Below, in pieces: positions 46,885-58,300 of a stretch of DNA of 64,000 nucleotides. Made by a program: the position numbers and the translations under genes. The stretch is from the NCBI GenBank assembly GCA_004194705.1, contig SADC01000192.1:62001-126000 (forward strand). The letters are read 5' to 3'. A model generated the notes under the pieces. It did not search any database, was not told where the DNA came from, and saw only the letters and a list, made by a program, of their open reading frames with translations. This DNA comes from Ditylenchus dipsaci (taxonomy: Eukaryota; Nematoda; Chromadorea; Rhabditida; Anguinidae). The first letter of the stretch is position 1. Every line of letters begins with the position of its first letter.

Positions 46885-49800
46885 ATGACCCAATCAAGAG
46901 AAGAACTTAATGGTGTCCACAAAGACAAGGTAAATTTAGAACAATCACAAAAACTACCTTAAAATTTTTGTATTCAGCTAAAAGACACTGTTGGAGCAGC
47001 AGAATTCGCCTCCAGAGCTAATTTTCAAGAGTTCGGCACACATCAGAGACACTTTTTAAGGTTTTCGAATTTTCAATTTTTTTCTACAAGCAAATTTTTC
47101 AGATGGGCAAAACGGAAATATTGTGCACCATTCCAGTCGCCTTCATCCTTCTTCGCTTCTATTCTCAGCTTTCTACCCATACTTAAATGGTTGCCGAGAT
47201 ATTCGTGGAAGGAAAAGTTTGTATATGATCTACTTTCTGGACTGACTACAGGGGTTATGTTTGTTCCTCAGGGTAGGGTATAAAAATAAGTATGATTCAA
47301 GAGAATAGAACTTGAGCATTTTTTAGGAATCGCGTATTCCTATCTAGCTGGTGTCGATCCAGTATATGGTTTATATTCTTCTTTTTTTGCGCCTCTTTTC
47401 TACATTTTCCTTGGCTCTTCTCCTCATGTTTCCAGAGGTTTCAGATACAATATAAAAATTTGAAAATGTGTTTTTGTTCCAGGACCTTCGTCCGTGCTAG
47501 GAATAATGTCTGGAGTTTCGAATGAACACATAAGGCGATCCTATGGAGAGCACCTTCTGTTGTCTTCAGTCAACTCTTCAGCCTCTTCTTTACCATTTTC
47601 AGCTAGAGTGCCTGATGCTATCACGGTTGCCGCTACTCTTACATTCACCATTGGGCTGTTACAGGTGCGGTTGGAATTACAAAATTTTATAAGTAAAGTA
47701 TTATAAGTTTTGATAGCTAAAATATATTTGAAAATTACCATTGATGCTTGTAATACACAATTTTTCATATAACACGCCTCGAAATAAACTTTTTACAAAA
47801 AGGTGAATCGGGTGGTTAATGGCATATTTTGCCCTGGACATATTAGCGGTGCCATATCGTATTAGGCATTTTGGCTGTGGAATTCTGCCCGGGCATTTTA
47901 GCTGTGGAATTTTGACTTGAAAGACTCAAAAAGTCTGTAAATAGACCACTTGGGGGCAAATGGCATATTATGCCTAGTTTTAGGAGAAAAGTTCACAGCT
48001 AAAATCACCGACACAAAGTGGCTGAACTGAAATTCCCTGGGCGAAATGACACAGCCTCTATAATAAAACTATTATTTTGAGGCGTGTTTTATCGTAGATG
48101 ACATATTTAATAAATGAATAATTTGGCGGGTAGAACAATTTGAGCCATATTTCATACTTCTTTTTCAGCTATGCATGGCTATTGCCAGACTTGAGTTTAT
48201 TTCCGACTACTTCTCAGAACCTTTAGTTGGTGGTTTCACGAGTGCAGCTGCTGTGCATGTCCTGATCTCTCAGATTGGGGTACTCATGGGCATTTCCTTG
48301 CCAAAGACCTCCGGCCCTGGATACCTATTCTCTGTAGGTATTTTGGATGACTAATACCTTTTCATGTTTTCTTTTACTGTTTTAGTTGCTGTATACCCTA
48401 GCTTCAAAAATCCCAGAAACCAATCTTGTGTCTTTTTTTGTCTCGATGCTCGCCATTGCTTTTCTGATGTTTGGAAAGGAGTTTATAAATCCATGGCTAA
48501 ATAAAAAATCACCAATCAAGGTGTCCCCGCCTTATGAATTGGTTGTGGTAGGTCAATTTCAAAAAGCTCAATTTAAAGCATCACAATTGTCGAGTCTACT
48601 ATTTCAGTTTATTTAGTATGAGGTCGAGTGTTAATTTTTTAAAGTAAATTTCGGCAAGAAACCCTGATTTGAACACTAAAAGATCTAATTGTGACTGTTT
48701 TTAGCTCTAAATTCAGAGTCTTTAGAGCCAATAATAGAAAAATGACTATTTTAGCAAAATGAAACTTATGACGCCGAAAAATATTAAAAAGGTCAACAGT
48801 GGTCACCCGATTACAAATTTAGTCAAGCCTTTAACAATCTTAACCATCCATAGTGACGAGTAAAATTGTATTTGGTTGGTAATAAAGAGATTTTTTGTAA
48901 AGCTAGGAACCCAATAGGAGCCGCACCTCCACACTCCGCACTCCCGCGCAAATCTTCACTCCCGCGGTGCGGCGCCAGCGTGTACACAATCAGGCGACAC
49001 TTTTTTAGAGCCGCACTCCCGCGCTATTTCATTCTGAGTGAGACGATTTTTCATTTGGAGTGCGTCGCATCATAGCTGTTTTATTTTATTTTGCTCTTTT
49101 CGGTGCTTGATTTATTTTTGAGTACAGTTTTGGATCCTAATTGAAACTTTTCATCGCACCTGTTTCATGCAAGAATCTTCACTCAGAATGTGTTGTGCTA
49201 TGTATTGCGGAGAGTATTTTTTTATGCTTTATTTCACCTTGATATTTTTAGGCTGCCTTCAGAAGTGTCGATTTACCGAGCTGCTGCAATGGAACCTGTT
49301 ACTACGATGGAACCTGTTGCCACGATGGTATTTGCTACTGGCGGGGCGATTTCAAAGGTGACATTGTTTGTTGCTGTGTGTTTTTATTAGTGCTTATTTT
49401 TGTAGAAAACCAGGAAGCAAGAAGAAGAAGAAGAAGAGCGTGCTAGTCAGCTTATTGCTCTGGTGCGAGATGAGCTTTTTCTCTACGACATGTCCAATGC
49501 CGACTATAAGAACAACTCACGCAAGGTGCTCGTCTGGGGAGGTATCGCGACGAAATGTGTCTTCAAAGGTAAAATTTTTTTTACACTCCCAATCGAGAAG
49601 CTATATTTTTTAGCAAAATTTTTTTCAGATGGAAGGGACACAATGTCGGTAAGGAAGAATCTTCGCTCATCGTACAAGAAAAAGAAGCATCAACGGTCTT
49701 AATTTCAATCTGCAACGCCGACTTCAATTGCATCTACGCTACCTTTGGGCACTGTGGACACATGAGCGATGGGGTAACGTGTTTATAACGTCTTATTTGT

Positions 49801-52800
49801 GAAATGTATAATCTGTCTTGTATCTAGGTATCTATGACAAGAGCGATTTCAAGAGAAGCTACGAGCGGGCGACTTCAATATTTCTGTGGATTGCAGAGAC
49901 ACAAGTGCCTTTTTTTCATCGGAAATGGTACCTTCCCACTATCGCGGCGAATGATGAAGCCATTTTCTGTCAATGATCCGTCATACGAGCAAATGATCTT
50001 GAATTACCGGTCGGGATGACTTGTAAACCGCAGATCTTTGCTATTTATCATTTGTTTGCAGGCTCTCTTGCGCTAGACGTATGATAGAAAACTTCTCTGG
50101 TATTCTGGCAGCCTAGTGGAGAACACTTCTCAAGCCTATGGAGCAGGAGTTGACTAATTCGGATCTGATGGTCAAGGCGATTCTTGTTCTTCACAACTTC
50201 CTTATAAGGCACTTTACGACAAGCAGGCCAGGAGGTAATAGTACGCCTTAAAATTTATATCTAACGCTTTGTATTTTAGATCTCGCTGGTGTTGGAGATG
50301 AGGACAATGGTGCATGGAGAAGAAACGTCGAGCCAATGGAATCAATCACTTTGCCTGCTGGAGCACGGCCTGTCGTCACCGAAGATGGAAGAGAAGTTCG
50401 CCGGCTGCTCATGGACTTTTTCATCAGCAATGCACGAATGGTCGATTTTCAAGATCATATGATTTGTTTAATCTAGTTGTTGTACCTGTAGTTATGTTTA
50501 TCGTAGACTTTCATCTTGCGCTGTTATGAATAAAGTGTCGGCGGTAAAGTAGATTAGTGTCGAGTTCAGGGGACATATTGTTTAATTGTGTTAGTATTGA
50601 CAATTTAAAACATGGTACAGGGCATAGAAAATATGGTACATGGTAGGATTATGAAAATCAAGATTTTCTAGGGTCCGAGCTAATTTTGGACCAAAACCCC
50701 GATCCGAAAATCGCCCCGAGCTACGTGGAAGACCCCGACCCGAAATTTTTTTCAGCCAAAAACCGTCACCTCAAACCCGCTTGAAGCACAATCGTCAGCT
50801 TTAGTACAGGGTGTTTGAAGAAATTTATACATTTTGAAGGGCCATATGTTTTTTCTAGGATAAATTCCGAGATTCGATAAACTTCAATCGACTCAGAAAA
50901 AGAAATACATTTTTGGCATATTTCAAGTGGAAAAAAATATCCGACTTAATTCTGAAAATGAAAAAAGGCATTAAAAAATTGAGTGCGGCAGTGCGGATTT
51001 GCACCCGCACTCGAACTCCTCACTTTCTCACTCCCGCGGCGAGAAGGCAAATTTTCATTGGGTACATTCGAGTGCCGCACTGCCGTGGTGCCGCTCTTAG
51101 TGCGGGAGTGTGGAGGTGCGGATCCAGTGTACACCCAATGAGCTCTGCACCCTCAGATCTGCACCCTCACCCCTCATTGGGTTCCTAGCTTAAGAGACTA
51201 CCTCCGCCACCTTAGTGGCCCCCTTCATGGTGTCCACTTTTTTGTTCTGAGTCAAAAAAGACGCAATCGGAGAATACAAAAACGATGTAACTGCTAGGCT
51301 GCGCTTCTTAAACCTTAGATTAACGAAAAAAAATTATTAGATGAAAAATACGGCGGTAGGGCAAAAGACACTTTTTGGCTCTTTGATCGCGGCCAAAAGG
51401 CCAATTTTTATTTTTTTTTATTTTGATTTTTCGATTAGCACGAGTCCGGGATAGGCAATTAGTTATTTTTTTCTGGAATTGTCATGATTTGAAGTAGCAT
51501 CATGACAAGAAAAAAAAAACTCCTAAATTGCTTCTTCCAGACTGATGCTAATCGAAAAACCGAAAAATTAAAAATTGCCTTTTTGGCCGCGGTAAAAAGC
51601 CAAAAAGTGGCTTTTCGTCCTACCGCCAAAAATTCACAGTCAATACGAAAAATGTTTAGATGATCATCGCAGCTTTGATGTCACGCACCTTCGACTGGCC
51701 CACAAACCACCTACTAAAAGTAGTGGCGAAGTGCCCACCGGACTACCGCTGCCAAAGTTGCCAAGGCTTGACCTTCTGATCTACACTCTACCCAATGCTT
51801 TGGCTATTTCCATGGTTAATATTTGAAAAAAATTCAATTTTCTTTAAAATAAAAATTGCAGGTAACTTTAGCCATGCACTATTCCATGGTGAAAATGTTG
51901 GCTAGTAGGATGCATTATTCGGTGGACTCAGGCCAGGAATTGTATGCGATTGGGTTAGGCTCGATGCTCTCCAGCTTCTTCCCCGTCTATCCAACATCCA
52001 CGGCTTTGGGTAAATAAAGTTTTTAGTGAGTATACCACATTGTCGGCTAAAGTAGCCTTTTCCAGTAAAAGAAAAATATTTTCAGGCAGAACCATGGTTA
52101 TGGTGGAAAGTGGAGCTAGATCTCAGGTACCGTATCTTCTTTACTTAAAGACCATGGTCGTTTATTAAAGAAAACAACCCCCCCCCCCAAGCACTTCGTG
52201 GCATTGTGTTTTTATCTATGAAAAATCTAACATTTTCAGACACACGACGAATGAGGGATTGTGTGCCTGAAAATGTCAGATTTTTCATAGTTAAAAACAC
52301 AATGCCACAAAGTGCTTCGGGAGTTGTGTTCTTTAATAAGTCTTTTAATAAAGAATGTACGGTTAATAGTTTTCAACGTAATCCCGGCTTTTTTAAATTT
52401 TACGGTTTAGATCTCCTCGGTGATCAGCTGTATTTTGTTGCTGTGTGTGATATTCTGGCTGGGTCCCCTTTTTAGACCTCTTCCTCAGGTGGGCTAAAAA
52501 TTTTGGGGTTTTTTAATTGGACGCTTGTTAAAAAATATTGTTTCAGTGCATTCTGTCAGCTGTGATAATTGTGGCGCTCAGACCTATTTTCCGCAAAACA
52601 TCTGAGATATTAGAGATTTGGCAACTGTCCAAATATGATGCAGTAAGCGGTTTCTAAACAAAGTTTTGTGGGAATATTTAAAATTTTCAGGCAATTTGGC
52701 TTATGAGTTTCTGGGCCACTGTTTTGACAGATGTGATCTCTGGCCTATGTGAGTTCATAAATATTATTTTTCAGCGGCTTCTTCACATGAATTCGTTATT

Positions 52801-54532
52801 ATTTAGGCATTTCTGTGGCCTTCACCCTGCTTACAATTGTCACTAGGACGCAGTGGTATGGATTGATTAGAAATAATTTAATTATTATTTTTCGGTAAAT
52901 ATAAATAAGCCAGCTTTTGGTGCAAGAGCACCACCTAAAATTTAGTCGCGCCTAAAGTTTGAGCCCTTTAACTTTTCGCTGACACTGACGCCGACACACT
53001 TTTGTCAAATCTAATAGGTCATTTATTATAACAAGTGAGAACTCACATTTTACAGCTCGTTTTTTTATACTTTTGGTTTTTTTGTAGAGAAACGGTGCCG
53101 TTGATATCAGAAAACGTAACTTTCAAAAGTGGGAATTTTCAGAAATTCTTTTAACGAAAATTGAGATATATAGGTTGAAGTTAAAAACTCTGAAAAATGG
53201 CTCAAAAATGCATTTGCCCCACAAAAAGTATATTTGTACCCAAAAATTATATTTGCCTTAAGCCTATCTGCCCCGAAAAAGTATTTCTGTCGCAAAAAAA
53301 TATTTGCCTCAATAAAAAGCATATTTGCCCCAGAAACAAGGATCACCCATTAAATATTACAAATTGTTGTTTTTTATTTGAGTAAGAAGTTAGGCGGATT
53401 CGAGGATGAAATTCGAGTTATGAAATTTGAGTTAGGCGCTGATTGTATTAACCTTTTAGGCCGATTTGGCATGCTCATTTCCCCACGTACTCCACCAAAG
53501 ACGAAAAAATGACGGAATCCCCAGACTATTGTGTCTTTCGGTTTGAGGCTTTCCTGCTGTTTACCAACGCTGAACGCTTCCGTAAATCAGTCCAGGAGAC
53601 TCTTCAGCGCTGGAACTCCAACAGTAAAAACTCAAAGCCAAGGTTTCTTTTGATTGAAACATGATATGTGAGCTGAAAATAGAAGGTTTCAGTGCATCAG
53701 AACATTCATTTTTGATTTCTCGATAGTCACCCAAATAGACAGTGTGGGCCTGACTACTTTGGCTAAAATGGTGCTCCAGCTTAGGCGTAGCTCTAAAGTT
53801 GTGTTTGTGAATTGTAAAGGTAAGTGTTCTTGGCCAATTATAAAACTGCATCATTGGTGGCTTAAAATAGAAAACTAGCGGATGGAAAAATAAGTTTGGA
53901 ATTTTATAAACAAAATAATTTTTGCCGGTCGATCCAGTAACATTATGTCGTTGTTCATTTCAACCAGGTCCAATGACTGGTAGACCGCTCTAGAAATGTA
54001 GCTGATATAAGTTGCTACTAGGGTCGTCGACTCAAATATTCAATTTCGATTATTATTCGAAAAGCTTCGACTAATTAACTTGATTATTTGAAAAATTTTA
54101 CACGAATTTGGGGTGTTTTTCAAGAAGTGTTAGATAAATTTTTTAATTTTTTATTATATTTATATTCGATTCGAAACTTTTGAATACTTTCTTGACTCGA
54201 ATGTTCGGAAATTTTGAATAATCATCTATATTTCAAGTGGCCAGAAGCTTAGGAATTTGAAAATTAACATGGTCAAAAACACGTTCTCAGACTTAACCTA
54301 AAGTGTAAACACATTGACTCTTCAACAACCTAATTTAGAACACATCCGACAATCTCTGCTCAATGCCAAAATAGTGCAAGATCTGGATCAAGACTTTTTC
54401 GCTTCGATCGCCGAAGTGCTTACCTACCTAAACTCACCTGAACACCTAAACACATTCGCCAATAGAATGGAAAATGCTTACAATTCCTTCAGAGACTCTC
54501 ACAACACCAAAAACAAGGCTTTAAAGCAATAA
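46885..54532 (+). CDS. SulP/SLC26 family anion transporter with STAS domain
   Basis: Multi-pass membrane exchanger or channel for sulfate, chloride, bicarbonate and similar anions. Exons: 46885-46929, 46978-47060, 47103-47272, 47327-47437, 47483-47664, 48169-48333, 48386-48547, (51197-51243 tentative), 51673-51814, 51862-52009, 52086-52126, 52411-52488, 52547-52642, 52691-52748, 52807-52855, 53460-53642, 53701-53819, 54339-54532. Landmarks: [107 protein letters not shown] then [13 protein letters not shown], and a carboxyl STAS domain ([20 protein letters not shown]). With the tentative 47-nt exon, which restores phase, the protein is about 690 residues, close to family length. That exon directly follows a Harbinger insertion. 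Which of the nematode sulp paralogues it represents cannot be told by eye. Confidence 0.93.
48901..51190 (+). mobile_element. PIF/Harbinger element, 2.29 kb, TAA duplication
   Basis: Ends AGCTAGGAACCCAAT and its inverse ATTGGGTTCCTAGCT, flanked by TAA (48898-48900, 51191-51193), the 3-bp duplication of PIF/Harbinger. Subterminal zones carry GCACTCCCGCG/GTGCGGGAGTG words in both orientations. It encodes a MADF-like protein and a damaged transposase. It lies in an SLC26 intron, six bases before a candidate exon. Confidence 0.85.
49407..50479 (+). pseudogene. Harbinger MADF protein and DDE transposase, broken
   Basis: 49407-49568 encodes part of a MADF/Myb-like domain ([32 protein letters not shown]), continuing at about 49629. 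49705-49775 ([16 protein letters not shown]) and 49829-50008 ([27 protein letters not shown]) match the catalytic part of Harbinger nucleases. The next exon, from 50063 ([17 protein letters not shown]), has an in-frame TAG straight after, then continues open to about 50479 ([27 protein letters not shown]). The stop and missing stretches make an active enzyme unlikely. Confidence 0.78.
52169..52332. mobile_element. TTAA MITE in SLC26 intron
   Basis: TTAA (52165-52168), AGAAAACAACCCC, GCACTTCGTGGCATTGTGTT arm, and the inverse ending GTTGTGTTCT before TTAA (52333-52336). Hairpin of 164 bp lying between a 41-nt exon and the next exon. Confidence 0.75.
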
Positions 54533-55332
54533 TTTGTTTGATTATAAACGCATTTTTATATGTTATTTTGTGTGTGTGTAAATATGTGAAGCAATAAACA
54601 CAGCCAAAGATCTTTATTATGCAGCAGCAATACAATTTGTAGGGTTTGAATGCGCCATTTGAAATTTACCATCATCATAAATTAACATTACTTTGCATTA
54701 AATATTTAGACAAAAAACACAAAATTTTTAGCATTTAATTTTTTTGTATTAAATTTAAAAAATGCTGAGAAATTTTAGCAAATATTTTTTTGGAGGATCT
54801 AGGTGAAGTTCTCCGTAAGACTTTTAAGATCGAGGTTAAAAATAAGTGTCCGATTTACCAAGATCCAATTCGAAGGGGTAGTACTGTAGAGAGATTCATC
54901 GGTAACACAAATTTTCACTCCAAAAAATTTTGCCAACAAAAATATGAAAAAATAATAATTCAGTCAACGCTCGTTACACGGTCACTTGCAAAAATTAGTT
55001 CTCGCTTAGGGTCTGACTGTTTTTTATACAAAACAAAACGACTGGCATAATCGTAATTCTCGTTATTTTATTTACTAGACTGATGAAATAGTTAAGAAAA
55101 AACTTCGAAACGGCGATAGACAAAGTTTCTGACCCTAGGCGGAACAAAATTGAGAGGTTTGCGGTCTAAAGAGAGTTGACTGTACATAAAAGCATTTGAG
55201 TGAGTCGCAAAGCATCAATAATAGAGAATCATTTAGTTTGGAATGACTTTGTGATGACAATTTCAATCAAAATAAAAAGTAAATTTAGCAATATTTTTCA
55301 GATTTTAAAATACAGACGGAGAATAAGCAGGT
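54533..55332. other. Convergent 3' ends of SLC26 and the neuropeptide gene
   Basis: 800 bp. An AATAAA at 54593-54598, 61 bp after the SLC26 stop, is its likely poly(A) signal. From about 54960 to 55183 lies a weak inverted pair (CAGTCAACGCTCG / GAGAGTTGACTG), a decayed pogo/Tigger-like MITE. No other gene. Confidence 0.6.
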
Positions 55333-58300
55333 TTATTTTGACTGATCAACTGCCTCTGGTTGCTGGAAAAACTCGGGGTATTGTTCCAGAACCTGGGCTA
55401 TAGACATGCGCTTCTGACCTCTCTGTTCACTCTTCTTCGACATCCCAAAGCTGGAGACATCCAAGCGATCAAATGGCCGTTTGGCTACCAGAAGTTGACT
55501 ACGTTCCTCTTCTTGTTCAGCTGGCCAGGAGCCTGGAAAAAAGAGTTTTATGTAAAAAAAGTTTTTTTTTTTGAAAATTTTGAAATCTAATTTGAGACCA
55601 AAAGTATGAAAGCCCAGAGTGATAAGCAAACTTGCGTAATTTTTGCAATTTTTTTCGAATATTCGCAGAGTTAGGTGGGATTTTAACGCTAGTGGTTTTT
55701 TCATGACGTAATTTCAGAAAAAAATTTTAGCACTCAATTTCTTTAGCAAAAAATTTACGACATGGAGGAAACGCCCCTTCACCCTGAAAAGAACCCTTAA
55801 AAATAGCCCAAAATATGTTATTTTGTGAGTCACACAACCAAAAAAGGGTTACTAACAGTAAATATTTGCATTGAAACCACCCTCTAGCTTGAAGAAGCAC
55901 ACAAAAATATTGTTGTCATTGGCCACCCAAAACACCTTGTTTGCTGTGTAGACGCCTACAGATGATCATTAAATTAGCCTTACAAATAACGATTGCCCAT
56001 AAATATGGAAAGAATCGAGAAAAAACACACACACATCTACAAACCCATAAAAACATCCTGAATATTGGGGAATACAGCTTGTGCTAGAACCATATTTTCC
56101 ATTTTGGTTACAATTCGGTTATAGCAATACTTTTTTGTGAAAAAATTTATTCTGCGGTATTAATAATGATATTTTTGATTTTATTTATCCTTTTTTGGTG
56201 TGGAAGGTACGTTTTTAGAAATCTTTTTGACGGTTCACTCTGTTTCAGTTACAATTTTCAAATAAGCCGTTTAAGTGAGCTGAGTTATTAGATGGTGGGA
56301 TTGCTTAAGCGGGTTTATTTGGAACTTTTTAACATACTTTTTACGCAATTAAGGAAACTAAATTTTTGGCTCTGTACAGGCTATTCAATTTTTTCTGATA
56401 ACTATGTTTTTGCTAAAAATAGGTTAGGCTTGTACGTACAATTTTAGCTTTTTTCAGATATTTTTCGTTTTATTTAGAGTTTTCGTACATTTTTCAAAAT
56501 TAAAATATTTGCGAATCATACAATTTCGGTTTAAGACAGCTTGAACACAGTTTTCAAATTTAGGACCAGATTATCCTGTTAATTTTCTCTGAAAATCAAG
56601 CATTTGTTTATTTTTTAAAAAATATATAAGTTTTCAGTGTGTCTAACACTAGAATGCAGAAGCTGCGTGAAGTTGGACGAGGAAACTTGTAAAACGCAGG
56701 ACCCTTGCGAAGGCAATTTCTGCACTTATTGTAAGTACTAAGTCACCCGGACATTTCTGTTACTAAATTTCAAAGGAATTATCCTTATATATTATTATTT
56801 GGGCGCCATCTTTTTTGTAGTTTCGGAGTTGCTTCTCCGGATTTTTTCGAAACGATAATGATTGGTCACCACCGCTCCACTGGCATGAGACAAGATTGCT
56901 GAACTTGGATGGGAGATTTTGTAGCATTTTCCATAATCCATTGATTTGGATATATCTTACTACCAATAAAAAACCTGCGATTCAAGAGCTATGTTGATAA
57001 GCATTATCACCTTTCTAACCTAAAGCCAGCAAATTCCTTCAGGTATGGAATAGAGAAGATTTCGAAAAATGCGATAAAAGTAATCAATACGTGAGGAGAT
57101 TTTTTCGTTGCATAAATTTTGTGGAATTGCATTAATTGTCCAGGCTACAAAATAAAAAATGGCTCAAAAAATGATAGCTGCAGAAAAAAGATATTGTCGT
57201 TTCAAAATTAGTGGCACAATTCTGTGATTGAAATAATATTTTGTATGATGATCTTAATTGACTTCAGCTTTTATTTCCAGTAAATATCACAGCCAAAGAC
57301 CAGCCACCTGTGCTCTACTATAAATGCTCTCACGTTCAGAAGTTGATTTGGGGGCCAGAAAATAACAATAAAACCTTGGAAACACTCAACCAATGTCAGG
57401 AACAGTCAGTTTACTGTCTTCCCTTATTTACGAAATTTATGTTAACCATTGATCTATTTAGGAAAGTGGGGACACCATCTACACCTTCAAAATCTGCAAT
57501 GACAAAGATAATTGCAATACCGAATGCACCATAGTCAAAGAAACTATTAAGGAAACTACTGGCATTGAAGCCAAATCCGCAGGATATCAGCCATCTATTA
57601 CTAATTTTGGATTTTTACTACAATTGGGCACAGCCATTTGGATGGCTAATTTTTTGATTACTAAATAAATTTCTATATTATTGTTTGAAGTATATGTGAA
57701 TTGCACCCAATAAATTTTTTGTTTGTCTTTTTGAGGCTTTTTGAAATTTGACGTTTTTGTCCGAAAATATTGCTTACCTGGAACTGAGCGCCGCTTCCTG
57801 CCCAACATAAAAGAGGCATTGTCGTCCAGACGGTCAAAAGCCCTCCTCTTCCTCAGCATGCCGAAGAAGCCGTTCTCGTCCAGCCGGTCAAAAGCCTTCT
57901 TCTTTCTGTAGTAGTCATCGTCGTCGTTGAAACGTTTGGATAGGGCCTGGAAATTTATAAATTGAAATTTCACTTTATGAACCAAAATTGTTTTGTATTT
58001 GAGTTTTTATCTAAAAACAAATAAATTTATGAAAAAGCCAGTTCATCCAATTAAAAAACGATTTTATGCATTTCCGAGGATAGTCTACTTTTCAGAAAAG
58101 CTTCAGTAATGAAACAGGGCTTTATTTTTATGGGGGTGCAAATTCCAGCAAAGTGCATTCAACTCTATATTATTTTATAACAAGAGTTGCTAATTCAAAA
58201 GGGGAATTTATATACACATCACCTAAGTCACAGTGAATTTACTAAAAAGGGTGTGCACCCAGGGGATTTGAACCTTCAACTCTAGGCGATGCATATATAC

